Assembly: GCF_003053725.1 (NCBI RefSeq)
Contig: NZ_QAYC01000016.1
Coordinates: forward strand, 25,694-89,693
From: Rhodovulum kholense
GTDB lineage: Bacteria > Pseudomonadota > Alphaproteobacteria > Rhodobacterales > Rhodobacteraceae
Length of the DNA: 64,000 nt
Direction: 5' to 3'
The notes beneath the pieces were generated by a model, which ran no database searches, was not told the origin of the DNA, and saw only the letters and a program-made list of their open reading frames with translations. Of the stretch, positions 18,084 to 26,565 are shown in pieces. The position numbers and the translations under genes were made by a program. The stretch's first letter is position 1. Every line of letters starts with the position of its first letter.

Positions 18084-19081
18084 TTGCGGCCCTCCCCGCG
18101 ATGGGCAAGCGTCTCGATCATGCCGATCACGCCGCGCGGCGCGAAGAGGATGATGACCAGAAGGAAGGCGCCCAGCAGCATCTGCCAGACATCGCCCGCA
18201 TAGGCCGAGGCATAGGTGCGGACCAGTTCGTAGATCAGCGCGCCGACAAAGGCGCCGCGCACCGACCCGGCCCCGCCCAGAACGGCGATGAAGACCATCT
18301 CGCCCGAGCGGATCCACCAGGCGTATTCGGGCGTGACGACGCCCTGCGTCACCCCCATCAACGCGCCGCCAATCCCGCAAAGCGCGGCTGACACGAGATA
18401 CCCCCATAACAGCGCCCGGCGCGGCGAGACGCCCAGATATTCCAGCCGGGTCTCGTTGGTCTTGAGGGTCTGGAATATCTGGCCCGCGGGTGAGGCCAGC
18501 CAGCGGATCGTGGCCCAGCCCAGGCTCAGCACCAGAACGAGCGTGAGATAGAACAGCACCAGCTCGAAGCTTGCGCGGTCGAGCGTCATGCCCAGCACGG
18601 TCGGGCGCGGGAGGCGGATGCCGTCGGCGCCCCCGGTGATGTGGTAGAACTTCTCGAGGAAAGACCAGAAGATCATCGAGAAGGCGAGGTTCAGCATGCC
18701 GAAGAAGATGCCGCGATAGCGCACCACGAAGAGCCCGACGCAAACCCCGGCCACGATCGCGCCCAGAAGCCCCGCCAGCAGCACCAGGGCCAGATCGGCG
18801 CCGGGCAGGGCGGTCATCAGGAAGGCCCCGGCATAGGCGGCGACGGCGAAGTAAAGCGCATGGCCGAATGACACCTGGCCCGCGCGCAGCAATACGCTGA
18901 CCCCGGCCACGGCCAGCCCCTTGGCGAGCGCCAGATTGACCAGAAGCTGCAGCCCCGGCGCCCCAAGCGGCACCAGCGCCAAGAGCCCGAGTCCCGCCAG
19001 CGGCAGCACGGTTCCGGCCATCGACAGCCCCCTTCCGGGGCCGGTCGGGCGGGCCTGGCCCAGCTCTGTCGCATGAGTCAT
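18080..19081 (-). CDS. livM: branched-chain-type ABC transporter permease (LivM)
   Basis: The 333-residue permease has around eight to nine membrane segments and the LivM loop GQVSFGHALYFAVAAYAGAF. It also contains RYRGIFFGMLNLAFSMIFW, ITGGADGIRLP and GGAGSVRGAFVGAL, all conserved in LivM. It forms the inner-membrane channel with LivH. It is 12 bases downstream of livH and overlaps livG. Confidence 0.93.
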   Translation of the reverse strand: MTHATELGQARPTGPGRGLSMAGTVLPLAGLGLLALVPLGAPGLQLLVNLALAKGLAVAGVSVLLRAGQVSFGHALYFAVAAYAGAFLMTALPGADLALVLLAGLLGAIVAGVCVGLFVVRYRGIFFGMLNLAFSMIFWSFLEKFYHITGGADGIRLPRPTVLGMTLDRASFELVLFYLTLVLVLSLGWATIRWLASPAGQIFQTLKTNETRLEYLGVSPRRALLWGYLVSAALCGIGGALMGVTQGVVTPEYAWWIRSGEMVFIAVLGGAGSVRGAFVGALIYELVRTYASAYAGDVWQMLLGAFLLVIILFAPRGVIGMIETLAHRGEGRK

Positions 19082-19093
19082 TGCTGGAACTCC

Positions 19094-19999
19094 TCAGATC
19101 TTGCGGGCGGACGGGCTGCCGAAAAGGCCCTGCGGCCGCACCGACAGCACCGCGACCATGATCGCGTAGGGCACGAGCGTCGCCGCCTCGGGCCAGACAT
19201 AGACGGCGAAGGACCGCCCGAGCCCGATCATCAGCGCGGTCAGCGCCGCGCCCTCGATCTGGCCAAGCCCGGCGGTCGCGACCACGGCGAAGGACAGCAC
19301 GATCATGTCGGCGCCCATCCCCGGCAGGATCGAGGTGGTGGGCGAGGCCAGCGCGCCGCCCAGCCCGGCCAGCGCCGCGCCGACGATGAAGGTGAACAGG
19401 AAGACCTTGTCGGCGTCGATCCCGATCGACTGCGCCGCCTCGCGGTCCTCGGTGGTGGCGAGGATCAGCTTGCCGATGATGGTATGGCGCAGGAAAAACC
19501 GCATTCCCAGCAACAGCGCGGCGGCAACCGCGGGCAGCAGGATCAGCTGATAGACGGTATAGGTCACGCCCAGCACGGTGACATTGCCCAGAACCTGCAG
19601 CGCTGTCGCCTCGAAATAGGGCCGCGTGCCCCAGACCAGCCGCTGGACGTCCTCGAGGATCATGAAGACCGCGAAGGTGACGAGCAGCTGCAGAACCTCG
19701 GGCTTGTCGTAGATCCGGCGCAGCAAGAGCCATTCGATCGGCCCGCCCAAAAGCAGCCCGACCAGAACGGCCGAGACCAGCATCAGCGGAAAGGCGAGGA
19801 TCGGCGCCAGCCCCAAGGCCAGCGCCCAGCCCGACAGCGACACGGTGGCATAGGCGCCGATCGCGTAAAGCGAGCCATGGGCGATGTTCAGGATGCGCAT
19901 CACCCCGAAGATCAGGGTCAGCCCCAGCGCCACGATGAAGACGAGCGCGGCATAGGCGATGCCGTCGAAGAGCGCGAGAAGGAAAAGCGTCGGCGTCAT
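19094..19999 (-). CDS. livH: branched-chain-type ABC transporter permease (LivH)
   Basis: The 301-residue permease starts with ALFDGIAYAALVFIVALGLT and has the LivH segment ILNIAHGSLYAIGAYA near residue 35. It continues with the coupling-helix region ATTEDREAAQSIGIDADKVF and ends with SVRPQGLFG. About eight membrane segments are predicted. It partners LivM and lies between the binding-protein gene and livM. Confidence 0.93.
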   Translation of the reverse strand: MTPTLFLLALFDGIAYAALVFIVALGLTLIFGVMRILNIAHGSLYAIGAYATVSLSGWALALGLAPILAFPLMLVSAVLVGLLLGGPIEWLLLRRIYDKPEVLQLLVTFAVFMILEDVQRLVWGTRPYFEATALQVLGNVTVLGVTYTVYQLILLPAVAAALLLGMRFFLRHTIIGKLILATTEDREAAQSIGIDADKVFLFTFIVGAALAGLGGALASPTTSILPGMGADMIVLSFAVVATAGLGQIEGAALTALMIGLGRSFAVYVWPEAATLVPYAIMVAVLSVRPQGLFGSPSARKI

Positions 20000-20024
20000 G
20001 TCGGGTTCCGGTTGGGCAAATGCC

Positions 20025-20050
20025 GGCCGGACGGGGGCGCCCGTCCGGCC
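20025..20050 (-). terminator. hairpin between the Liv binding-protein gene and livH
   Basis: Arms 20025-20035 and 20040-20050 form a perfect 11-bp GC stem with a 4-base loop right after the binding-protein stop. The minus-strand 3' flank is not a T-run. Such hairpins usually stabilise the binding-protein message or allow partial termination, giving more binding protein than permease. Confidence 0.55.
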
Positions 20051-20058
20051 GTCCGGGC

Positions 20059-21345
20059 TCAGTCGGCGTAGGTGGCGACGTTGACCTGATCGAGGAAGCT
20101 CGCATCGAGCCCGCCGATCCAGTCGACCGAGACCTCTCCCACCGGCGCGGTGATATCGGCGCCGTCGAAGATCATGATGTTTTCCAGCGTCGCGAAGGGG
20201 TGATCCCCGGTCTGTACGCTGGTCGCCATCAGCTGTGCCTCGATCCCCTGATGATCCTCGCGGATCTTCACGGGACGGCCGAGCCCCTGGAATTCGAGCC
20301 CGGCCATGGCGGCCAGCACCTGATCCTCGTCGGGCCAGTCGCCGCCATTGGCTTCGATCGCCTTCTCGTAGACCGCCTGCAGTGCGGCGAAGGCCTGCGC
20401 GGTGTGGAACACCGGATAGACCGAAATCTCGCCGGTCTTTTCCTCATAGCGCGCCATGAAGTCCTTGAAGGCATCATCGTCGCGGCGTTCGGGATGCCGG
20501 AAATAGTGATCGCCGCGCGCCCCTACGATATGGCCCGAGGGCAGGCTTGACCCCAGCCGTTCCAGCGAGGATTCGGCCAGCGGCAACACGAAGGTCGAGC
20601 TGTTCATCAGCCCGCGCTGGGCGGCCTGCTGCACGAAGGTGTCGAGATCGCCGCCCCAGTTGGTCGACAGGATCACATCGGGCCGAAGCGCCTGCAGCCG
20701 CGAAATCTCGGTCGAGAAGTCGGGCGAGCCGAATTTCGGGAAGAACTCGCCCACCACCTTGACGTCGGGCTTCATCGCCATCAGCGCGGTGTGGAAGATG
20801 TCCCAGCTGTCGCGGCCCCAAGCATAGTCCTGATTGACGACGGCGATGGTCTTGAAATCGGGATGGGTCTTCAGCAGGTAGATCGCCGCGGCCAGCATTT
20901 CCGGCGTGGCGTTGGCCTGGGTGCGGAAAACGTATTTGTAGCTGTGTTCCTCGAAGATCTTCTGGGTGCCGCAATCCCACATGAAGTTGATGACCTTCAG
21001 GTCCTCGGCCAGCGGCGCCAGGGTCTGGCAGTTGCCCGAGGAAATCGCGGCAAACATCACGTCGGCGCCGCCCGATTCCGCGAGGCGGCGATATTCCGAG
21101 GTCAGCGTCTCGGCGCCCGCGCCCTCGTCGATGAAGCTGACCTCGACCGGCACGCCGCCGATCCCGCCCTGGGCGTTGATCGTCTCGACAAGGATCTCGG
21201 CCGCGTTCTTCGCGGGCACGCCGAAGACCGAGGCGGGCCCGGTCAGGAATGTTGTCATGCCGACCTTCAGCGACGCCGGTTTGTCGGCGGCCGCGGCGGT
21301 CAGCGGCATCGCGGCGCAAAGCGCCGTCAGCAGCCAGGTCTTCAT
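20059..21345 (-). CDS. periplasmic ABC substrate-binding protein (LivK-type)
   Basis: The 428-residue protein has a signal peptide (residues 1-20, ending TAAAADKP) and the type I periplasmic binding fold of the amino-acid/amide (HAAT) family. Recognisable segments are LKVGMTTFLTGPASVFG, FVFxEGAGAETLTSEYRRL-like region, VNQDYAWGRDSWD and AQAFAALQAVYEKAIEANGG. It would capture the solute for LivHMGF. The binding-site residues do not point to a specific ligand. It lies 28 bases after the secreted cyclase gene, which may act on the same compound. Confidence 0.9.
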   Translation of the reverse strand: MKTWLLTALCAAMPLTAAAADKPASLKVGMTTFLTGPASVFGVPAKNAAEILVETINAQGGIGGVPVEVSFIDEGAGAETLTSEYRRLAESGGADVMFAAISSGNCQTLAPLAEDLKVINFMWDCGTQKIFEEHSYKYVFRTQANATPEMLAAAIYLLKTHPDFKTIAVVNQDYAWGRDSWDIFHTALMAMKPDVKVVGEFFPKFGSPDFSTEISRLQALRPDVILSTNWGGDLDTFVQQAAQRGLMNSSTFVLPLAESSLERLGSSLPSGHIVGARGDHYFRHPERRDDDAFKDFMARYEEKTGEISVYPVFHTAQAFAALQAVYEKAIEANGGDWPDEDQVLAAMAGLEFQGLGRPVKIREDHQGIEAQLMATSVQTGDHPFATLENIMIFDGADITAPVGEVSVDWIGGLDASFLDQVNVATYAD

Positions 21346-21373
21346 CCGGTTTTCCTCCCTGTTTTCCGGTGCT

Positions 21374-22339
21374 TTAGCGGATCGCGATGGGGTTGATGAT
21401 CATCTGTACCGCGCCCTTGATCCGGGCCTGTCCCATCACGAACAGAAACTCGTGCACCCCGTCCCGGGCCAGCGCCCGGGTGTCCATGTTTTCAAGGATG
21501 TAGATGCCGTGCCGGGGCTGCAGGATCTGGTGGGCGCGGAACGCCATGCCGTCTTCCTCGGCGGGCACCACCTCCATGCCCCAGGTATCGGCGCCGACCG
21601 CCATCACCCCGAGCCCGGCCAGGTATTCGGCGCCGCTGACGCCCAGCCCGGGCTCGGCCGCGCCGAAGCGGTCCGGGTCGGGCGAGGCACCGTCCAGCAG
21701 GTTCATCCAGTTCGAATTGAAAAGCACGACATCGCCCTCGCGGATCTCGACGCCCTGCGCCACGGCCGCCGCCTTCACGTCGTCGGCGGTATAGGCGGTG
21801 CCTTCCGCGACCATGTCGGTGCCGAAATGCGCGGCCATGTCCAGCATCACGCCGCGCCCGACCAGCCCCGGCAGCTTTTCCAGCCCCAGTTCGGTCAGGC
21901 CCGAGGCCTTGGCGAAATCGGGCACGGTGCGGCCGCCGTAATAGGTGTGGTCGATCCCGGCATGACCAAGCCCGTCGATCTGCGGGCCGATCCCGAGCCA
22001 GCCCATGAAGATGTCGTCGTTATAGGTGAATCGGTTCTCGCCCAGCCCATGGGTTTCCGTCTGGTTGGGTTGCAGCACCGTCACCGACAGGCTGCGCGGC
22101 GGAAAGGCGGGGGTGTCGGACCCGACGATCATCCCGAGGCTGTAGACCTTTCCCTCGGTCACCAGCCCCGCAGCCTCGCGCACCCGTTCGGGCGTCATCA
22201 GGTTGGCCGCGCCCAGTTCGTCCTCGGGGCCCCAGGGCGGGACGGCCCAGTCGGGCGTGGTGTCGTCGGCAAGGGCGGCGCTTCCCGCCGCCAGCGCAGC
22301 GCAGAAGGACGCGGCACGAAGTGTCGCCTGGCAGTTCAT
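21374..22339 (-). CDS. secreted cyclase-family (kynurenine formamidase-like) protein
   Basis: The 321-residue protein has a signal peptide (residues 1-24, ending ALADD) and matches the cyclase family: WGPEDELGAANLMTPE, GKVYSLG, and the core GPQIDGLGHAG. The usual HxGTHxDxxxH metal motif reads GIGPQIDGLGH, so only the Asp and the last His remain. This modified form is also seen in other family members that I recall with TQxDGxGH. It is the first gene of the minus-strand Liv operon, so a periplasmic ring-opening or hydrolytic step before uptake is plausible. The activity is unproven. Confidence 0.82.
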   Translation of the reverse strand: MNCQATLRAASFCAALAAGSAALADDTTPDWAVPPWGPEDELGAANLMTPERVREAAGLVTEGKVYSLGMIVGSDTPAFPPRSLSVTVLQPNQTETHGLGENRFTYNDDIFMGWLGIGPQIDGLGHAGIDHTYYGGRTVPDFAKASGLTELGLEKLPGLVGRGVMLDMAAHFGTDMVAEGTAYTADDVKAAAVAQGVEIREGDVVLFNSNWMNLLDGASPDPDRFGAAEPGLGVSGAEYLAGLGVMAVGADTWGMEVVPAEEDGMAFRAHQILQPRHGIYILENMDTRALARDGVHEFLFVMGQARIKGAVQMIINPIAIR

Positions 22340-22420
22340 CTCTTCCTCCCCAAGAGTGAAACTGCGCCGAGCCTAGGAGAGGGTCATCGCGCTGACCAAT
22401 AGCTTGCCGCGCTTTCCGTT

Positions 22421-22435
22421 ATAGCTTTTGCCTAT
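22421..22435. promoter_or_regulatory. candidate LysR-type operator (ATAG-N7-CTAT)
   Basis: A 15-base interrupted palindrome with the T-N11-A core lies in the 190-base gap between the divergent cyclase operon and the alcohol dehydrogenase gene. A LysR gene follows the dehydrogenase directly. This arrangement fits a LysR box controlling both directions. The evidence is positional and motif-based only. Confidence 0.45.
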
Positions 22436-22529
22436 GGCCCAGTTAATATCGCTTTGCGTGTCGGGCCGGGGAGATAGGCTCGGCATGGGAGACGGCCGGA
22501 TCAACCGGCGGACCAGGGAGGAGCTTTCC

Positions 22530-23654
22530 ATGAAGATCACGGCTGCCGTGCTGGAGCGCGGCGGGATAGAGAAGGATTTCGAGGCGGCAGAGGCGCTTGC
22601 GGTGCGCCAGCTCGATCTGGACGCGCCCGGTCCTGGCGAGGTGCTGATCCGGGTCGCGGCGGCCGGGGTCTGCCATTCGGACCTGTCGGTGATCAACGGC
22701 ACCCGGCCGCGCCCGGTGCCGATGGTGCTGGGCCACGAGGCGTCGGGCCATGTCGAGGCGGTGGGCGACGGTGTCACCGATCTGGCGCCCGGCGATCATG
22801 TCGTCTGCATCTTCGCGCCCGGCTGCGGCAGCTGTACCCCCTGCGCCGAGGGGCGCCCGGCGCTTTGCACCCGCGCGGCCAGGCATCACGGGGTGGGCGA
22901 GCTGATGACCGGGCATCGGCGGCTGTCGATGGACGGGCGGCCGGTACATCACCATGTGGGCGTTTCGGCCTTCGCCACCCATGCGGTGCTGGCGCGGCCC
23001 TCGCTGGTGAAGGTCGAGGCCGATATCCCGCCGCACATCTCGGCGCTGTTTTCCTGCGCGATGCTGACCGGTGCGGGGGCGGTCTTCAACACCGCCCGCG
23101 TCATGCCCGGCAGCAAGGTCGCGGTGGTGGGCCTGGGCGGGGTCGGGCTGTCTGCGATCCTTGGCGCGGCGGCGGCGGGCGCAGGCGAGATCGTCGCTAT
23201 CGACCCGTTCCCGGCCAAGCGCGAGGCGGCGCTGGCGATGGGCGCGACCCATGCGGTTGCGGCCGATGACGATACGGTTGCGGCCGTGCGCGATCTGACG
23301 GGGGGCGGTGTCGACGTGGCGCTGGAACTGGCCGGATCGGTCCGGGCGCTGGAAACTGCCTATGACGTCACGTGCCGGGGCGGCACCACCGTCACTGCGG
23401 GCCTGCCCCATCCCGATGCGCGGATGTCGCTGAACGCGCTGAAGCTGGTGGCCGAGGAACGGTCGCTGAAGGGCAGCTATATCGGGTCCTGCGTACCGCA
23501 GCGCGACCTGCCGAGGATGTTCGCGCTGCATGCCTTGGGGCGGCTGCCGGTCGAGAAGATGCTGACCCACCGGCTGAAGCTCGACCAGATCAACCTGGCG
23601 ATGGACCAGCTCGACCGGGGCAAAGCGATCCGGCAGGTGATCGAGTTCGACTGA
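22530..23654 (+). CDS. zinc-dependent alcohol dehydrogenase (MDR family)
   Basis: The 374-residue protein is a class III-like medium-chain dehydrogenase. It has catalytic zinc ligands in VCHSD and GHEASGHVEAVG, the structural zinc Cys set CGSCTPCAEGRPALC, and the NAD-binding GLGGVGLSAILGA with an acidic residue further on (AIDPF). It oxidises an alcohol or a formaldehyde-thiol adduct-like substrate; the specific one is unknown. The start is the ATG preceded by GGAGGAGCTTTCC. It is divergent from the cyclase/Liv operon and followed by a LysR gene, both probably part of one regulon. Confidence 0.92.
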   Translation: MKITAAVLERGGIEKDFEAAEALAVRQLDLDAPGPGEVLIRVAAAGVCHSDLSVINGTRPRPVPMVLGHEASGHVEAVGDGVTDLAPGDHVVCIFAPGCGSCTPCAEGRPALCTRAARHHGVGELMTGHRRLSMDGRPVHHHVGVSAFATHAVLARPSLVKVEADIPPHISALFSCAMLTGAGAVFNTARVMPGSKVAVVGLGGVGLSAILGAAAAGAGEIVAIDPFPAKREAALAMGATHAVAADDDTVAAVRDLTGGGVDVALELAGSVRALETAYDVTCRGGTTVTAGLPHPDARMSLNALKLVAEERSLKGSYIGSCVPQRDLPRMFALHALGRLPVEKMLTHRLKLDQINLAMDQLDRGKAIRQVIEFD

Positions 23655-23686
23655 CCGGCGCCGCCGCCGCGCAAGGAGCGAGAGCC

Positions 23687-24613
23687 TTGGACATCCGGCA
23701 ACTGCGCTATTTCCTGGCGATCTCCGAGGCGCGGTCGATCTCGGCGGCGTCGCAGGCCGTCGGCGTGGCCCAGCCCTCGCTGTCGCAGCATATCCGGCGG
23801 ATGGAGGACGAGCTGGGCGTGCAGCTGGTCGAACGCTCGCCCCGCGGCACGATCCTGACCGAAGAGGGGCGGGTGCTGGCCGAGCATGCGCGGCACATCT
23901 GCGACAGCGTCGACCGCTGCGTCGCCGACATGCACGAGCTGAACGGCGTCCTGCGCGGCCGGGTCAGTTTCGGGATGCCGCCCTCGGTCTCGATGGTGAT
24001 GTCGGTGCCGCTGGCCGAAACCGTGCGCCACGACATGCCCGAGGTGCGGCTGAGGACGGTCGAGGCCATGAGCGGCTATATCAAGACCTGGGTGCAGGAC
24101 GGCACGGTGGATATCGGCTTTCTCTATGACCTCGAGGGGGTCGAGCATTTCCGCCGCACCCATGTGCTGCAGGAGGATCTGTACTTCCACTCCTCGCCCG
24201 ATGCCTGGCCGCTCGACACGCCGGCGGGCACGCCGGTGCCGCTGAGGGCGCTGGAGCGGCTCGACATGGTGCTGACCTCGAACGGGCTGCGCCATCTGAT
24301 CGAGAAGTACTGCGCGGCCAACCGGGTGACGCTGAACGTGGTGGTCGAGATGGATGCGATGACCCAGATCAAGGAGCTGGTGGCGCGGGGGTCGGGCTAT
24401 ACCATCCTCGCGCCCGCTGCGGCGCAGGATTTCGTGGCCCGGGGCGAATTGCTGCGTGCGCCCATCGTCGAGCCGCGCATGACGCGGCCGGTCTATCTGG
24501 TGACCAACCCGGCCCGGGCGATGACCCGGGCCTGTCGCGCGGTGGAGCAACTGACGCTGGATGTCTCGCGCGAGCTGGTGCGGCGCGGCATCTGGGAGGG
24601 GCGGACGATCTGA
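23687..24613 (+). CDS. LysR-family transcriptional regulator
   Basis: The 308-residue protein has the LysR winged helix at residues 1-60 (MDIRQLRYFLAISEARSISA, then SLSQHIRRMEDELGVQLVER) and a type 2 periplasmic-like effector domain. It starts at TTG, 14 bases after AAGGAGCGAGAGCC, which fits the conserved N-terminus exactly; no ATG fits. The effector domain resembles the NAC/CynR group (LRGRVSFGMPPSVSMVMSVPLAE). It probably regulates the adjacent divergent ADH and Liv operons in response to the imported compound. Confidence 0.92.
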   Translation: MDIRQLRYFLAISEARSISAASQAVGVAQPSLSQHIRRMEDELGVQLVERSPRGTILTEEGRVLAEHARHICDSVDRCVADMHELNGVLRGRVSFGMPPSVSMVMSVPLAETVRHDMPEVRLRTVEAMSGYIKTWVQDGTVDIGFLYDLEGVEHFRRTHVLQEDLYFHSSPDAWPLDTPAGTPVPLRALERLDMVLTSNGLRHLIEKYCAANRVTLNVVVEMDAMTQIKELVARGSGYTILAPAAAQDFVARGELLRAPIVEPRMTRPVYLVTNPARAMTRACRAVEQLTLDVSRELVRRGIWEGRTI

Positions 24614-24620
24614 GGTCCGG

Positions 24621-26141
24621 TCAGGCGTCCGGCTTGGGGGCCGTGCTCAGGTCGCGCGGTTCCAGAGCGGCGCGGAGCGCCTTGCGGCGGATCTTGCCGA
24701 AGCCGTCGCGGGGCAGGGTCAGGCGCAGCTCGAAGCGCTTCGGTACCTCTGCGGGCGCCAGATGCGCGGCGCAGAAATCGTGCAGCTCGGCCGGATCGGG
24801 GGTCGTGCCGGCGGCGGGCACGATGCAGGCCACCACGCGCTGGCCCCAATCGCGGTCCGAGACGCCCACCACCACCGCGTCGGCCACTTGCGGATGGCGC
24901 AGCAATTCGGCCTCGACCACCTCGGGATGGACCTTGACCCCGCCGGTATTGATCACGTCATCCGACCGGCCCGCGAGATAAAGATAGCCCTCGTCGTCAA
25001 GCCAGCCCATGTCGCCGATGCTCTGGAAGCCGTCCTCGTCGCGGCGGGGCTGGGGCGCGTCGGGGCCCAGATAGCGGCTGCGGCCGGAAAGGTCCTCTGG
25101 CCGCATGAAGATCTCGCCGCGTTCGCGCGGACCCAGCCGCGCGCCGTCCAGCCCGTAGATCCGGATCTCGGTCTCGAAACCGCGCCCGACCGACCCCTTG
25201 CGGTTCAGCCATTCGGCGCCGGTGATGACGGTCTGGCCGGTATTCTCGCCCGAGCCATACATCTCGAAGACGCGGTCAGGTCCCAGCCGCTCGATCCAGG
25301 CGGCCTTGAGCCAGGCCGGGCAGGGGGCGCCGGTGTGATAGAAGGCATGCAGGCTGTCGAGCGCCGCGCCGGTCGCGTCGAGCCGGTCGAGCATCCGCAC
25401 CATCATCGTCGGCACCACCATCGCGAAGCCGATTTGAAAGCGGTCGATCGCCAGAAGCGCCCGGTCGGCGTCGAACTTTTCCATCAGGATCAGTCGGTTG
25501 CCCTCGAAAAGCCCGTTCTGCGCCCAGGTCTGCGGCGCGTTATGCGAAAGCGCCCCCGCGACCAGCTGCACCTGATCGGCGCGGAAGCCCAGCGCGGGAG
25601 CGATCTTGCCCCAGCTGGCGCCGGGCACCCGGGTATAGGGCCGGTCGTCGGCCATCATCTTGGGCAGCCCGGTCGAGCCGCCCGAAAGCACGATCTTGCC
25701 CGGGCGCGAGACCGCATCGGCGAGTCGCGCGGCAGGGGCGAAGGCGGCCAGCCGTTCCAGCGTGGCGCGGTCCAGATCGCCGGTGCCCGGGGTCTCGGCG
25801 ATCCAGATCCGGGCGCCGATCCGGGCCTTCAGCGCGGCGGCAAGCTCGGGGGCCAGATGCGGGTCGGCGACCAGTGTCGTCGCCCCCAGCCGCCAGACCG
25901 CCAGCGATGTGGCCAGATGGGTGGGCGTATTGCCCAGCCCGATGCCGACCACATCGCCTTGAACGACCCCGCGTGCCGCCAGCACATGGGCGATGCGGTC
26001 GACGGCCGCGTCAAGCGCGTCCCAGCCAATCGCCTCTTCCTGCCCGTCGGCGGCCAGAAACCGGACAGCCTCGGCCGCGCCGCGCAGGCGCGCGAGCTGG
26101 CGCAGGCGTGCGCCGAAGGTGATGGGCTGGGGGTTTGTCAC
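24621..26141 (-). CDS. AMP-forming acyl-CoA/aryl-CoA ligase
   Basis: The 506-residue adenylate-forming enzyme has the P-loop-like motif as LSGGSTGLPKMM (TSGTTGxPK is usual), the FEMYGSGE aromatic/A5 motif, SIGDMGWLDDEGYLYLAGRSDDVI and the C-terminal DGFGKIRRKAL with the catalytic Lys. The Gly-Gly-Ser variant occurs in bile-acid and aryl-CoA ligases. It would activate a carboxylate to a CoA thioester. GTG is the start; it overlaps the DUF3830 stop by four bases. It is the last gene of the DapA/TRAP/DUF3830 operon, so it likely activates the imported acid. Confidence 0.9.
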   Translation of the reverse strand: MTNPQPITFGARLRQLARLRGAAEAVRFLAADGQEEAIGWDALDAAVDRIAHVLAARGVVQGDVVGIGLGNTPTHLATSLAVWRLGATTLVADPHLAPELAAALKARIGARIWIAETPGTGDLDRATLERLAAFAPAARLADAVSRPGKIVLSGGSTGLPKMMADDRPYTRVPGASWGKIAPALGFRADQVQLVAGALSHNAPQTWAQNGLFEGNRLILMEKFDADRALLAIDRFQIGFAMVVPTMMVRMLDRLDATGAALDSLHAFYHTGAPCPAWLKAAWIERLGPDRVFEMYGSGENTGQTVITGAEWLNRKGSVGRGFETEIRIYGLDGARLGPRERGEIFMRPEDLSGRSRYLGPDAPQPRRDEDGFQSIGDMGWLDDEGYLYLAGRSDDVINTGGVKVHPEVVEAELLRHPQVADAVVVGVSDRDWGQRVVACIVPAAGTTPDPAELHDFCAAHLAPAEVPKRFELRLTLPRDGFGKIRRKALRAALEPRDLSTAPKPDA

Positions 26142-26554
26142 GCGTCGATCTCTTCGAACAGGATGTCCTGGGCGCCCTCATACAACACCTTGGGCCCGAG
26201 GTCCGCCAGTTTGTCGGTATTCGAGGTCAGGGTGATGAAATGGTTGCCCGCAAGCTGGCCGAGCTTCGAGGCGAAATGCACGCCGCCATAGGCCAGCAGG
26301 ATCTCGGTCTCGCTGATCCCGCCGGGATAGAGGATGATCTGGCCCGGCGCCGGGTAGCTGGTGTGGTTCTCGTAGCCGAGGCCGAAATCGGTCTCGCCCA
26401 GCGGGATCCAGACACCCTCGCCCGACCAGCGGACATGCACGACCTGGCCCTTGAAGGGCAATTTCGCGCGGAAGGCCGCGACGGTTTTCGGCGCGGCATC
26501 CTCGAAACGGGCGTCGAATTCGATCCCGGCGATGGTGACCTTGAGTTTCTTCAT
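26138..26554 (-). CDS. DUF3830 family protein
   Basis: The 138-residue protein begins MKKLKVTIAGIEFDARFED and contains PKTVAAFRAKLPF, HVRWSGEGVWIPLG, ENHTSYPAPGQIILYPGG and the EILLAYGGVHFASKLGQLAGNHF core, all typical of DUF3830. The fold resembles cyclophilins. From memory such genes often neighbour hydantoinases, racemases and transporters of N-containing acids. The function is unproven. It sits between the TRAP DctM gene (11-base gap) and the CoA ligase (4-base overlap), so it is tightly tied to this operon. Confidence 0.85.
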   Translation of the reverse strand: MKKLKVTIAGIEFDARFEDAAPKTVAAFRAKLPFKGQVVHVRWSGEGVWIPLGETDFGLGYENHTSYPAPGQIILYPGGISETEILLAYGGVHFASKLGQLAGNHFITLTSNTDKLADLGPKVLYEGAQDILFEEIDA

Positions 26555-26565
26555 GGGACAGTCCT

